Source: DAMBHY01 sp032068765
Lineage (GTDB): Bacteria; Bacteroidota; Bacteroidia; Bacteroidales; Dysgonomonadaceae
DNA: 64,000 nt
Direction of reading: 5' to 3'
NCBI GenBank assembly: GCA_032068765.1
Contig: DAMBHY010000013.1
Location: 1-64,000, forward strand
Under the pieces are notes generated by a model. It saw only the letters and a list, made by a program, of their open reading frames with translations. It was not told the origin of the DNA and searched no databases. This document shows, one piece after another, positions 1 to 8,802 of the stretch; the first letter of the stretch is position 1; each line of letters begins with the position of its first letter. Made by a program: the position numbers and the translations under genes.

Positions 1-64
1 CTTTCTTTCATAACGTTCTTTTTTTAGTGTAACGCTATTTTAGGACGAGACAAAAATAATATCG

Positions 65-88
65 AAAAAAAGGTGGATAATTTCCACC
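65..88 (-). terminator. Rho-independent terminator of the small lipoprotein gene
   Basis: On the minus strand GGTGG and CCACC arms (72-76 and 84-88) enclose a 7-nt loop and are followed by a run of seven T. It lies just past the stop codon of the lipoprotein gene at 94-462, as expected for its terminator. Confidence 0.75.
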
Positions 89-93
89 CTCTT

Positions 94-462
94 TTATTTT
101 GCTATTATAGGTGCTGGATAAATCCTTTTGTTTTCAATGGCCAGATATCTGATGTATGAAGCCCTGTCCAATATCTTTTCGAGTTGAAGATTTCTTTGTT
201 TCAAGAGTTTTTTAGAACGTGCTTCTTTATTACACAAACAACAATTGTCAATCTTCTGGCTATCTATTAAGAAATTGCATTCTAAATCTATAAGCTTACC
301 TGCTTGAAAATCATTAAATCCTATAAATTGCTGCATTTTAAATACTTTAGTTTTTGCTATTTCTTTGTAATTGCCAGTACCAGTACTTGAAATATCAGCG
401 TTACTCTTGCATCCGAAAAACAGCATAAGAAATATAGTAATAATAAAAGTTTGCTTTTTCAT
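94..462 (-). CDS. Small putative lipoprotein, unknown function
   Basis: A 122-residue protein with a lipoprotein signal: a short basic start (MKKQ), a hydrophobic stretch and a lipobox ending in Cys18 (LFFGC). The mature part has a Cys-rich patch near its middle (CCLCNK) and a basic, probably helical C-terminal half. It should be anchored in the outer or inner membrane facing the periplasm. I recognise no family. It is a single gene with a clear hairpin terminator downstream and 100 bp between it and dusB, so it may be transcribed alone. Function is unknown; the lipoprotein assignment is firm. Confidence 0.7.
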   Translation of the reverse strand: MKKQTFIITIFLMLFFGCKSNADISSTGTGNYKEIAKTKVFKMQQFIGFNDFQAGKLIDLECNFLIDSQKIDNCCLCNKEARSKKLLKQRNLQLEKILDRASYIRYLAIENKRIYPAPIIAK

Positions 463-530
463 AATTTGAATATTTAATTAATCGATAAAAGTAACATGAA
501 TTGGTTTAAGAAACTATTCAAGTTGTAACG

Positions 531-556
531 AAAAACCTGCATTAAAAAATACAGGC
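531..556 (-). terminator. Probable terminator downstream of dusB
   Basis: On the minus strand CCTG and CAGG arms extended by A/T pairs form a hairpin followed by five T, 11 bases after the dusB stop. The stem contains one mismatch, so it is moderate in strength. Confidence 0.55.
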
Positions 557-566
557 TTTATTTTTA

Positions 567-1550
567 TTAGATACCATACTTAACTTTTATCCCATCCATA
601 ATCTCAAATAGTTCCTCCCTTGTATTGGCACGAAGCATCGCTACGCGCGTAGGCTTGAAATCGGGAAAACCTTTGAATAGCGGCGTTGCCGCTAAGTGTC
701 GACGGATATGCAGAATGCCTCTACGTTCGTCCAAGCGGTCAATACTCTGGTTTACCTGCTCTTTCAGCACGTTCATATACCATTCAAAAGGTTTCTTTTC
801 GGGTAAAATGCCTGTATTGAGATATTCTTTCACTTCCTGAAAAATCCACGGACGACCAAACGTCGCCCTGCCAATCATCACCGCATCAACTCCCGTTTCA
901 TCGAAACGCTTTTTGCAGACTTCCGCAGAATCAATATCGCCGTTTCCGATAATGGGGATGTGCATGCGGGGGTTGTTTTTCACCTCGCCAATCAGTGTCC
1001 AATCTGCTTCGCCGGTATACATTTGCGCGCGCGTTCTGCCGTGAATGGTGAGTGCCGCGATGCCGCAGTCCTGCAAACGCTCCGCCAAGTCCACAATAAT
1101 CTTGGAATCGTTGTCCCAACCCAAGCGGGTTTTCACCGTTACGGGTTTTTGCACGACTTTTACGATACTTTCTGTGATTTTACACATCAGTTCCGGTGTG
1201 CGCATCATGCCAGAACCTGCTCCTTTTCCCGCCACCTTTTTTACCGGGCAACCGAAATTGAGGTCAATGACATCGGGATTGGCGTCTTCACAGATTTTTG
1301 CCGCTTCCACCATCGCCTCCACGTCTTTTCCGTAAATCTGAATGGCTACCGGGCGTTCCTCATCAGCAATATGCAGTTTCTGCATAGTTTTGTTGACTTC
1401 ACGGATGAGCGCATCGCTCGATACAAATTCGGTATACACCATGTCCGCTCCGAATTGCTTGCACAGCAGGCGAAAACCTATGTCGGTAACGTCTTCCATG
1501 GGCGCGAGAAAGACGGGATATTTGTCAAATTCTATATTTCCTATTCTCAT
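567..1550 (-). CDS. dusB: tRNA-dihydrouridine synthase DusB
   Basis: This FMN- and NADPH-dependent enzyme reduces uridine to dihydrouridine in the D-loop of tRNA. The 327-residue length is normal. Visible are the N-terminal flavin-binding segment LAPMEDVTD (15-23), the active-site Cys101 in NFGCPVKK, the phosphate-contacting VKTRLGWD, the HGRTR motif and the GNGDI and GRATFGRPW segments near the C-terminus of the barrel. The start codon is 6 bp from the stop of the GH29 fucosidase gene upstream on the same strand, so co-transcription is possible, but the pairing has no obvious functional meaning. The subfamily (DusB rather than DusA or DusC) is inferred from overall similarity. Confidence 0.93.
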   Translation of the reverse strand: MRIGNIEFDKYPVFLAPMEDVTDIGFRLLCKQFGADMVYTEFVSSDALIREVNKTMQKLHIADEERPVAIQIYGKDVEAMVEAAKICEDANPDVIDLNFGCPVKKVAGKGAGSGMMRTPELMCKITESIVKVVQKPVTVKTRLGWDNDSKIIVDLAERLQDCGIAALTIHGRTRAQMYTGEADWTLIGEVKNNPRMHIPIIGNGDIDSAEVCKKRFDETGVDAVMIGRATFGRPWIFQEVKEYLNTGILPEKKPFEWYMNVLKEQVNQSIDRLDERRGILHIRRHLAATPLFKGFPDFKPTRVAMLRANTREELFEIMDGIKVKYGI

Positions 1551-1556
1551 AAATGA

Positions 1557-3665
1557 TTATTTCAATTCTATTTTTACATTGTTCATGCGCAAAGGTGCCG
1601 CCATGGATGACGGATGCGCATCGTGCAAAGATATTTGATGAATATTTTTAGATTTGTCGAAAGAAATGGATGGTACGTTTTGAAAATACATTTTCCAATT
1701 GTTCAGCGGTGTAATGCTGTATACCAATTCCTTTTCAAATCCGTTGTAATGTTTGATGACAAGTTGATTTTTTCCTTTTTTGAGCGGAAGAATGAGGATT
1801 TCTTTTTGAGAATGCAGTCTGTCGGTAGAAAAATGGGCGGTAACATATTTCCCGTTCAAGAGAATGTATACCGCATTGCCGCTCCCGATTTCCATAGCAA
1901 TTTCTTGTTCGCAACTAGAAGAAATTTCCTGCAATAATACAATGCTTTGGCGTGGATTCAGCTGATAAATCTGCTGTTTTCCATATTCGAAATTATCTAT
2001 CTTCTTCCATTCAGTAGGCTTTGGTTCTGTGTAAGTATTATGTTCTTCTTTTACATCTCCAAACAGTCCCCCACCCCTTTTAACATACAAATCTCCGAAA
2101 AAAACTGAATTTTTAGGCGTGGATTTTTGCATGAAAGAATTGGAATTCAATAAAATAGTTTGTTCTTCATCGTCTACCTTCAAAGTAATTTCTCGGTTCT
2201 TTTCCGATTCTGTAAAGTAAAGACGAGGATTGATGGTATTCTTTTTGCTTTCAATATTCCAATTATAGGAAGTAAGACTTTTGTATCCAGCATAATAGTT
2301 TATGGAAGAAAAAGCAAACTGATTCTGCGCGTTATAAGCCGAAAGAGTTTTATTTTTCACTATGTCCGGTGTAGTTGTATATCCGTTTTTAAAAAATACT
2401 TTTATTACAGGAAGTATGTCATCATTTTCGTCAAGAGAGATTTCAATAGTATTTCCTTTTTGTTCGTATTTCAGGTTTTTGTTTTGTGCTATGTAGACTA
2501 TTTTATCAATTTTGCCTTGGATGTTATTCAATTGAATTTTGTTTCTAAACTTTTCTACAAATAAAAATAAGTCGTTATCCTTTGAAGTGATATCTCCCCA
2601 CTCCGGTGCATTATGTAATGGATTTGCACGCGTCCCGTAGATGGCTTCTTTGTTTACATTTATCCATTTTCCCATTTTTTCCAACACTTCCTTTTCAAAT
2701 TCCACCACTGAACCATCGCCACGCGGACCGATATTCAAAAGGTAATTCCCTCCCCTACTGATAACTTTTATAAAACTCAACAGCTTTTCTCGCACTTTAT
2801 CATCTACTTTTCCTCTCTGCTGCCAAGAACGGTATCCCCATGTTTCTTCAAACATGGAAGCAGCAGTTTGCCAGGGAATGGAGAGTTTATAATCAGGATA
2901 TTTGTTGTCGCCCATCACGGCGAAATCTACTAAGTCATTACCCAATCTTCCGCTGATCATACATTCGGGTTGCAAACGGTTGACCATATCATACAATTCC
3001 TTGCTCTGCGCAGGTGTGAGCGAACCCATATCGAACCAAATTTCAGAAATTTTGCCGTAATTGGTCATAAGTTCTTCCACTTGTTTTAAGTTATATTGAT
3101 GATGCTCGGGTGTTATGAAATCAGTGTTATGACTAGAATAGGGATATGCTTGCGGGAAATGCCAATCAATCAAAGAGAAGTAAATACCCAAACGCATATC
3201 TGCTTTTTTGCAGGCATCTGCAAGTGATTTCAAGACATCTTTTTTGTAAGGCGTGGCATCCACTACATCATAATCGGTATATTTACTATTGTACATGCAA
3301 AATCCATCGTGATGTTTGGAGGTTAAAACAATAGATTTCATACCTGCATTTTTTGCTAGAGACACTATATTATCTGCGTCCCAATTTACGGGATTAAATT
3401 CCTGCGCTTTTTCAGCGTACCAGTCGCTGAAAATTCCTGCAAAGGTTTGAATCTGTTCACTGTATCCCCATTTCACAGGTTTCCCGTCATACACTCCGCC
3501 GTAAGCGGAGTACAATCCGAAATGGATAAACATCGAATATTTTTGGTCGAGCCATTGTTGCGAAGGTTTGTGTTGGGCATAACTTACAGTGACAAAGTTG
3601 TAAAGAATACTTATAAGTAATATTTTGGTTAAGCTCACACGTATATTTTTATTAAATTTGTTCAT
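1557..3665 (-). CDS. Secreted alpha-L-fucosidase, GH29
   Basis: A 702-residue glycoside hydrolase that should remove terminal alpha-linked L-fucose from glycans. A signal peptide covers about residues 1-30 (cut after SYAQ). The catalytic barrel starts with the family-typical MFIHFGLYS, followed by SKHHDGF (fucose binding) and EIWFDMG, whose Asp (about 212) is the expected nucleophile. GNYLLNIGPRGDG near 320 is another GH29 hallmark. The long C-terminal part (about 360-702) is beta-rich and probably carries a C-terminal sandwich plus a carbohydrate-binding module. No SusC/SusD pair is adjacent, so it is not in a typical polysaccharide utilisation locus here. Exact substrate linkage cannot be told. 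Confidence 0.93.
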   Translation of the reverse strand: MNKFNKNIRVSLTKILLISILYNFVTVSYAQHKPSQQWLDQKYSMFIHFGLYSAYGGVYDGKPVKWGYSEQIQTFAGIFSDWYAEKAQEFNPVNWDADNIVSLAKNAGMKSIVLTSKHHDGFCMYNSKYTDYDVVDATPYKKDVLKSLADACKKADMRLGIYFSLIDWHFPQAYPYSSHNTDFITPEHHQYNLKQVEELMTNYGKISEIWFDMGSLTPAQSKELYDMVNRLQPECMISGRLGNDLVDFAVMGDNKYPDYKLSIPWQTAASMFEETWGYRSWQQRGKVDDKVREKLLSFIKVISRGGNYLLNIGPRGDGSVVEFEKEVLEKMGKWINVNKEAIYGTRANPLHNAPEWGDITSKDNDLFLFVEKFRNKIQLNNIQGKIDKIVYIAQNKNLKYEQKGNTIEISLDENDDILPVIKVFFKNGYTTTPDIVKNKTLSAYNAQNQFAFSSINYYAGYKSLTSYNWNIESKKNTINPRLYFTESEKNREITLKVDDEEQTILLNSNSFMQKSTPKNSVFFGDLYVKRGGGLFGDVKEEHNTYTEPKPTEWKKIDNFEYGKQQIYQLNPRQSIVLLQEISSSCEQEIAMEIGSGNAVYILLNGKYVTAHFSTDRLHSQKEILILPLKKGKNQLVIKHYNGFEKELVYSITPLNNWKMYFQNVPSISFDKSKNIHQISLHDAHPSSMAAPLRMNNVKIELK

Positions 3666-3687
3666 GAAAACGAAGTTACAAAAAATG

Positions 3688-4030
3688 CTGTTAATAACTT
3701 GTCGATGATTTGTAAATAACTTTTCTATAAATTGTTTTGGAAATCATAAAAAGGATTTGGTATAATTTTTTTTGGGAAGCAACAATGAAAAATTAGGAAA
3801 ACTTTTAAAGACTTCATTAAAAAATTTTCAACAACATTTTTGTAACAAATATGTAAATAATAATCAACAAAACATATGTTTTCAATTTTGTTGATAAAGT
3901 TCATAAAATATTTATTTACATCAATTTGTATTGTTGATATGTTTTTGATAGATTGATTATAAGTTTGTTTCTAAAGTTGATAATTCAATAAAAAAGTTTT
4001 TAACATTAAAGTAATCAACAGTATCAACAA
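3688..4030. other. AT-rich divergent gap with DnaA-box-like cluster; possible replication origin
   Basis: The 443-bp gap between the GH29 gene (minus) and nadA (plus) is extremely AT-rich. It holds at least six copies of an ATCAACA core in both orientations: 3861-3870, 3888-3897 (TTGTTGATAA, one mismatch from the DnaA box TTATCCACA), 3931-3940, 3974-3983, 4011-4020 and 4021-4030, plus degenerate copies around 3690-3720 and 3834-3841. Clustered DnaA-type boxes in an AT-rich zone where gene direction diverges are typical of oriC. There is no dnaA in this window, so this rests on the site cluster alone. It could instead be a regulator-binding region or only AT-rich sequence. Confidence 0.4.
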
Positions 4031-4108
4031 GCTATAATCATCATCATATTTATTTTTAAATTTAAAAAAGATAATAATATATATTGTTTATAATTCTAAA
4101 AGGAAACT

Positions 4109-5053
4109 ATGGAAAAATCAGAATTGATTGAAAAGATCAATATTCTCAGAAAAGAGAAAAATGCCATTATCATGGCGCACTATTATCAGGAATCTGACAT
4201 ACAAGATATTGCGGATTTTGTTGGCGATAGTCTAGCGCTGGCACAGATTGCTTCAAAAACAAAAGCAGATATCATTGTATTGTGCGGCGTACATTTTATG
4301 GGAGAAACGGCAAAAATACTATCACCAGAAAAAAGAGTTTTTATTCCTGATATGACTGCAGGATGCAGTTTAGCAGATAGTTGTCCTGCGGACGAATTTG
4401 AAAAGTTTGTAAAGGCCCATCCAGACCATACAGTTATTTCTTATGTAAATACTACAGCTGCCGTAAAAGCGTTGACAGATATAGTAGTTACTTCTACCAA
4501 TGCAAAACAAATAGTAGAATCATTACCGAGGGATGAGAAAATAATTTTTGGACCAGATAAAAATTTGGGAGATTACATTAATAAAATTACTGGACGAAAT
4601 ATGTTGTTGTGGAATGGCGCATGCCATGTACATCAACAATTTTCAATGGAAAAAATATTGGATTTGAAAAAAGAATATCCTCAAGCTTTACTTTTAGCAC
4701 ATCCTGAATGTCCCGGATATTTATTGGAACTGGCCGACCATATAGGTTCTACTTCTTCCCTACTCTCTTTTGCTAAAAAAACAGATAACAAACAAATTAT
4801 TGTAGCTACAGAATCAGGAATTTTGCATCAAATGCAAAAAGAAAATATTGACAAACATTTCATTCCTGCTCCTCCAGAAGACAGCGAATGTGCTTGCAAT
4901 GAATGTTTTTACATGCGTATCAATACTTTGGAAAAATTGTATTTATGTCTGAAAAATGAACGTCCTGAGATATTTGTAGACGAAGAAATCAGGAGAAAAG
5001 CCGTAGAGCCTATTCACAGAATGCTGCAAATTTCTGCAGCAATTGGTTTATAA
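4109..5053 (+). CDS. nadA: Quinolinate synthase A
   Basis: Condenses iminoaspartate with dihydroxyacetone phosphate to quinolinate in de novo NAD synthesis, using an oxygen-labile [4Fe-4S] cluster. The 314-residue length is normal. Three conserved Cys regions are present: Cys86 (AGCSLAD), Cys172 (GACHVHQQF) and a C-terminal group at 261, 263 and 266, of which Cys266 aligns with the third ligand. Substrate-binding motifs AHYYQ (23-27), ADFVGDSL, FGPDKNLG and AHPECPG are intact. An AAGGAA sequence lies 7 bp before the ATG. nadB and nadC are not nearby, so the gene stands alone. Confidence 0.96.
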   Translation: MEKSELIEKINILRKEKNAIIMAHYYQESDIQDIADFVGDSLALAQIASKTKADIIVLCGVHFMGETAKILSPEKRVFIPDMTAGCSLADSCPADEFEKFVKAHPDHTVISYVNTTAAVKALTDIVVTSTNAKQIVESLPRDEKIIFGPDKNLGDYINKITGRNMLLWNGACHVHQQFSMEKILDLKKEYPQALLLAHPECPGYLLELADHIGSTSSLLSFAKKTDNKQIIVATESGILHQMQKENIDKHFIPAPPEDSECACNECFYMRINTLEKLYLCLKNERPEIFVDEEIRRKAVEPIHRMLQISAAIGL

Positions 5054-5074
5054 AGAAATTACGTAAAATTTTTT

Positions 5075-5082
5075 TACCTTTG
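5075..5082 (+). promoter_or_regulatory. Probable -7 element of the ychF promoter
   Basis: TACCTTTG matches the Bacteroidota -7 consensus TAnnTTTG exactly and lies about 80 bp before the ychF start. No convincing -33 element is seen at 19-21 bp upstream. Confidence 0.45.
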
Positions 5083-5160
5083 CAACTCTCAAATAAATCA
5101 TTCATTTCCGCTTATCTAAAAGTCTTTATCTTTAAGCGAGGCGGTTTTAATATCTTTTAA

Positions 5161-6264
5161 ATGGCTCTTCAATGTGGTATAGTAGGACTTCCTAATGTTG
5201 GGAAATCCACTCTTTTTAATTGTTTGTCAAACGCGAAAGCGCAAGCTGCAAACTTTCCTTTTTGTACTATAGAACCAAATGTTGGTGTAATTACCGTTCC
5301 AGATGAACGTTTGAATAAGCTGGCGGAACTAATTAATCCGCAACGCATCGTTCCTACTACTGTAGAAATTGTGGATATTGCCGGATTGGTAAAAGGCGCA
5401 AGCAAAGGAGAAGGTTTGGGTAACAAATTCCTTGCGAACATTCGCGAAACGGATGCAATACTCCATGTATTGAGATGCTTTGAAGATGACAATATCACAC
5501 ACGTAGACGGAAGCGTAAATCCGGTAAGAGATAAAGAAATTATCGATGCCGAATTACAGTTGAAAGATTTGGAAACCATAGAATCTCGCATTCAAAAGAT
5601 AGAAAAACAAGCTAAAACCGGCGGCGATAAAGATGCAAAATTGACTTTTGAAGTGTATTCAAAAATACGCGAAGTACTTTTGCGCGGAGAATCTGCCAGA
5701 ACAGTTACTTTTGATACAAAAGACGAAATAAAAGCTGCAAAAGAACTCTATCTGCTTACTGCAAAACCAGTTCTATACGTTTGCAATGTTGACGAAGCAA
5801 GTGCCGTAAATGGCAACAAATATGTGGAAGAAGTGCGTGAAGCGGTAAAAAATGAAAATGCCGAAATCCTTGTAGTGGCAGCTAAAATAGAATCAGAAAT
5901 TGCAGAATTTGAAACATTTGAAGAACGTGAGATGTTTCTCAACGAAATAGGACTTCAGGAATCGGGAATGAACAGATTGATAAAGTCCGCTTATAAATTA
6001 CTCAATCTGCAAACTTACCTCACCGCAGGCGTGCAAGAAGTGCGCGCATGGACATTTATGAAAGGATGGAAAGCTCCACAATGTGCCGGTGTTATTCACT
6101 CAGATTTCGAAAAAGGATTTATCCGCGCCGAAGTTATTAAGTATGATGATTACATCCATTACGGTTCGGAAAATGCGGTGAAAGAAGCCGGAAAAATGAG
6201 TGTCGAAGGAAAGGAATATGTGGTGCAGGACGGCGACATCATGCACTTCAGATTCAATGTTTAA
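5161..6264 (+). CDS. ychF: Ribosome-binding ATPase YchF (OBG family)
   Basis: A universally conserved P-loop NTPase that binds the 70S ribosome and prefers ATP over GTP. The 367-residue length is typical. The P-loop GLPNVGKS is at 9-16 and the switch II motif DIAGLVKGAS near 75. The nucleotide-specificity motif is NVDE rather than NKxD, as expected for an ATP-binding YchF. A coiled-coil insert lies around 120-180. The C-terminal TGS domain is marked by the segments following QTYLTAG and ends in QDGDIMHFRFNV. It is followed 5 bp later by the lipoprotein serine hydrolase gene. Confidence 0.96.
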   Translation: MALQCGIVGLPNVGKSTLFNCLSNAKAQAANFPFCTIEPNVGVITVPDERLNKLAELINPQRIVPTTVEIVDIAGLVKGASKGEGLGNKFLANIRETDAILHVLRCFEDDNITHVDGSVNPVRDKEIIDAELQLKDLETIESRIQKIEKQAKTGGDKDAKLTFEVYSKIREVLLRGESARTVTFDTKDEIKAAKELYLLTAKPVLYVCNVDEASAVNGNKYVEEVREAVKNENAEILVVAAKIESEIAEFETFEEREMFLNEIGLQESGMNRLIKSAYKLLNLQTYLTAGVQEVRAWTFMKGWKAPQCAGVIHSDFEKGFIRAEVIKYDDYIHYGSENAVKEAGKMSVEGKEYVVQDGDIMHFRFNV

Positions 6265-6269
6265 TATTG

Positions 6270-7526
6270 ATGTGTAAAGTGAAAAAAGTTGCTACCATTA
6301 CCTTTATAATTTTTTCAGGATTACTTATCTCTTTTTCGAGTTGCAATAAAGGCAAAAGAAATGTCTTCGGCAATAAAATGACTTCTTTGCAGGAATGTGT
6401 GGAAGAATCATTGCCGGATAAAAATCATTTGGAGAAAATAGCAAAAGAAATCAATGCCGAACAAAAATCATTTGCATTAGACACACTTTTTAAAAAGCGT
6501 GTTAAAAATGGATTTAACGGTGCTATTTTGGTAGAACAAAAAGGAGTTTTACTTTACAGAAACATAAGTGGCTTAGCAGATTTAAGAACCAAAGATTCTC
6601 TCAATTATAATTCCACTTTTCAACTTGCATCTGTGAGCAAAACCTTTACTGGAATAGCAGTATTGCAGTTGGTAGAAGAAGGTAAAATCAATCTCAACGA
6701 CAGTATTCAAAAATATATTCCCGATTTCCCCTATAAAGGAATTAACATCGCTCTTTTGCTTTCGCATCGTAGTGGATTACCCAATTATCTTTACAGTTTC
6801 GAAAATAAAAGACGCCAAAGAGCCACCCCTCCCAATAACGAGGGGATAATTAACTGGTTCAAAACTGCCAATCCATTGCCGCTTCGCCAGTCGTTGGTCA
6901 ATGGAAAATTTACATACAACAATACCAATTATGCAGTTTTGGCAAGAATTGTAGAAGTAGTTTCTGGCAAACCTTTCGCCACATATATGCGCGATAAGAT
7001 ATTTCTTCCATTAGGAATGAAATCTACATACATCGATACCATTGCTCCACCTGAATTGCTGGCAACGAAAGTGAAAGGGTACGATGGATATCGCGAACGT
7101 CCACGTGAAATGTGGGACGGGGTGTATGGTGACAAAGGAATATATTCCAACGTGGATGATATGCTCAAATGGTATCATGGTATACGGTCAGGATGTTTGC
7201 TCAAACAAAGTCTTTTGGACAGCGCATTCATTCCCCGAAGCAAAGACCGCCCTAGCCGTCACAATTACGGCTACGGATTTCGCCTCATGACCAATATGTA
7301 TGACATGGACAATGTTTTGTATGTGTATCACGGAGGCTGGTGGAACGGTTTCAGCAATATGTTTTGGATGGATGTGAAGAATGATTATGTGATTATCGTT
7401 CTTTCTAACAAGCGAAACAAATATTCTTACGACGTGAAGCCTATTATAAGTATTTTAGAAGGTATCACTCCGAAACAATACGAGCAGAAACTGATGTTAC
7501 CTCCCAACGTTGCTGTAGCCCAATAA
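6270..7526 (+). CDS. Lipoprotein serine hydrolase, class C beta-lactamase-like
   Basis: A 418-residue penicillin-binding-protein/beta-lactamase-fold hydrolase, probably a periplasmic peptidase or esterase. The lipobox ends at Cys25 (ISFSSC). The catalytic SxxK is SVSK at 121-124, the second motif is in the YNNTNYA segment, and the third is YHGGWWNG near the C-terminus. I start at the ATG at 6270; a TTG directly before it (6267) is possible. The gene follows ychF by 5 bp and probably reads through from it. Resistance to beta-lactams should not be assumed: most members of this family act on peptides or esters. Confidence 0.85.
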   Translation: MCKVKKVATITFIIFSGLLISFSSCNKGKRNVFGNKMTSLQECVEESLPDKNHLEKIAKEINAEQKSFALDTLFKKRVKNGFNGAILVEQKGVLLYRNISGLADLRTKDSLNYNSTFQLASVSKTFTGIAVLQLVEEGKINLNDSIQKYIPDFPYKGINIALLLSHRSGLPNYLYSFENKRRQRATPPNNEGIINWFKTANPLPLRQSLVNGKFTYNNTNYAVLARIVEVVSGKPFATYMRDKIFLPLGMKSTYIDTIAPPELLATKVKGYDGYRERPREMWDGVYGDKGIYSNVDDMLKWYHGIRSGCLLKQSLLDSAFIPRSKDRPSRHNYGYGFRLMTNMYDMDNVLYVYHGGWWNGFSNMFWMDVKNDYVIIVLSNKRNKYSYDVKPIISILEGITPKQYEQKLMLPPNVAVAQ

Positions 7527-7566
7527 AATAGAAAAGGTAGACTTTTTAAATCTCCCTATTTCATAC

Positions 7567-7824
7567 TTATAAATGTATTTCCTTATTCCTGTCCGAGTTC
7601 AGAATTTTGAGAACGAAAATGCTAGAAGGTAGTTCCATAGCGTTTTTCATACATGCAGTTACGGTATGCATCACCTCGTCAAAGTCTCCGAAAACATGCG
7701 TAGAAATGGCGTTGGGTTTTACCTCAATGTTCTCATTTTTCATCAATGAGCGGATGAAATTCTTAATAGGTTCTTTGAATTGTTCTGAAAGCGGATAATA
7801 ACTAATTTCTATTGAAATTTTCAT
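7567..7824 (-). CDS. Thiamine-binding protein of the YkoF/MTH1187 family
   Basis: An 85-residue protein of the small ferredoxin-like family that binds thiamine or its hydroxymethylpyrimidine part (Pfam Thiamine_BP). Seen in the sequence are the first strand ISIEISYYPL, the helix spanning the central Ser/Lys segment, and the characteristic AISTHVFGDFDEVMHTV segment that in relatives forms the ligand pocket. It is convergent with the serine hydrolase gene and has no thiamine genes nearby, so its partner transporter is not in this window. Some relatives are encoded beside thiamine or cobalt transporters. Confidence 0.7.
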   Translation of the reverse strand: MKISIEISYYPLSEQFKEPIKNFIRSLMKNENIEVKPNAISTHVFGDFDEVMHTVTACMKNAMELPSSIFVLKILNSDRNKEIHL

Positions 7825-7919
7825 ATTGATTGATTTTTAAGTAACTTGGTTCAATAAACTTTTGAACTGTTTCGCGTGCGCGAATGTTTCTTTAACTGAA
7901 ACAAAAATACGAAAACTAT

Positions 7920-8153
7920 ATGAATTATACGGAACTTATCGGTTATTTGGCAATGACTTTTCTGGTCGTATCCTTCATCCCGAAGCAGATACGCCGAGTA
8001 CGTCTTATCAATCTGTCTGCATGCTTTTTCTTCATCGTTTATGGCGTAATGCTGGGCATGAAATGGCCTATTATTATCTCAAATGCACTAGTAGCGGTGA
8101 TTCAGTTGTATCATTTGTTTATGGCAAAGAAGGATAACGACAAAACAATGTAG
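7920..8153 (+). CDS. Small YgjV-like inner membrane protein
   Basis: A 77-residue integral membrane protein with three predicted hydrophobic helices (about 7-21, 29-46 and 49-66) separated by short basic loops (PKQIRRVR). The pattern fits the YgjV family of small bacterial inner membrane proteins, which resembles half of a SWEET/PQ-loop transporter. Function is not established. An overlapping reading frame (7862-8137) has no membrane pattern and is rejected. The next gene follows after 12 bp, suggesting co-transcription. Confidence 0.65.
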   Translation: MNYTELIGYLAMTFLVVSFIPKQIRRVRLINLSACFFFIVYGVMLGMKWPIIISNALVAVIQLYHLFMAKKDNDKTM

Positions 8154-8165
8154 AAATAACAAGGT

Positions 8166-8699
8166 TTGGATTTGATAGAACTCAATGCTTATCTAGGCAT
8201 CTACAAACAAAACGAACAAGTCCTCGAAGCGGCGGATTTTGTTTTGCTCAACTTTGGTTTGGAAGTTGATATGCTGGAAGGATTTGACTATCGCGACAAT
8301 GAGCAACCCAACTTTGTGGTAGTGACAACCGAAGGTGATTTTGGAGCACCGCAGAAGATACGCATTCCCAGAAATCTGTTTAATTTCGACCTGCGGCTGG
8401 TGCTCAATCTAATCGCGCATGAAGTACTGCATGTGAAACAGAAAACACAATATCCCTACGTGTATGACAAGAACGAACGCGAGTTTTTGGCATACAGCGA
8501 AAATCTGTATCACCGCGAATTTCCTCAGATACCTGAAGCGCCAGACTTCAACCGTCAGCAATTTGCACAAAAAGCACTTGAATATTACAGCAGGATGGGA
8601 GAGGGGAGCGACTTGCAGAAAAAGTATGAGGACGCTAAAGCTGAAGTGGAGAAGACTTTAGAGGAGATATTGGTTAAGCGGCAAGTGAATAAAGAGTAA
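8166..8699 (+). CDS. Uncharacterised protein with HExxH zinc-protease motif
   Basis: A 177-residue protein without signal peptide or membrane helix. Residues around 77-90 read NLIAHEVLHVKQK, an HExxH motif in an amphipathic helix, with acidic residues further on (REFLAYSENLYHREF) that could supply a third metal ligand, so a cytoplasmic zinc metallopeptidase-like fold is plausible. The C-terminal 40 residues are charged and helical. The start is taken as TTG at 8166 because no ATG lies upstream in frame and the next internal Met would remove conserved-looking sequence. It follows the YgjV-like gene by 12 bp. The actual substrate is unknown. Confidence 0.65.
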   Translation: MDLIELNAYLGIYKQNEQVLEAADFVLLNFGLEVDMLEGFDYRDNEQPNFVVVTTEGDFGAPQKIRIPRNLFNFDLRLVLNLIAHEVLHVKQKTQYPYVYDKNEREFLAYSENLYHREFPQIPEAPDFNRQQFAQKALEYYSRMGEGSDLQKKYEDAKAEVEKTLEEILVKRQVNKE

Positions 8700-8802
8700 T
8701 AAAATCTTTTTACAATTTTATTTAGTCATCAATGAATAGATTTTGCTCGTTACTATACCGACATCGTAAATCTACATGGATGTAGGCAATAACTAAACAA
8801 AC

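Noticed and set aside
960..1556. Long plus-strand reading frame opposite dusB
   Set aside because: It is the antisense shadow of a conserved enzyme gene with intact motifs.
6270..7526. Beta-lactam resistance gene
   Set aside because: The fold is shared by many esterases and peptidases, and the motifs are not those of a specific class C beta-lactamase.
7862..8137. Alternative 91-residue gene overlapping the YgjV-like gene
   Set aside because: Its translation shows no domain or consistent structure, while the other frame gives a clear three-helix membrane protein.
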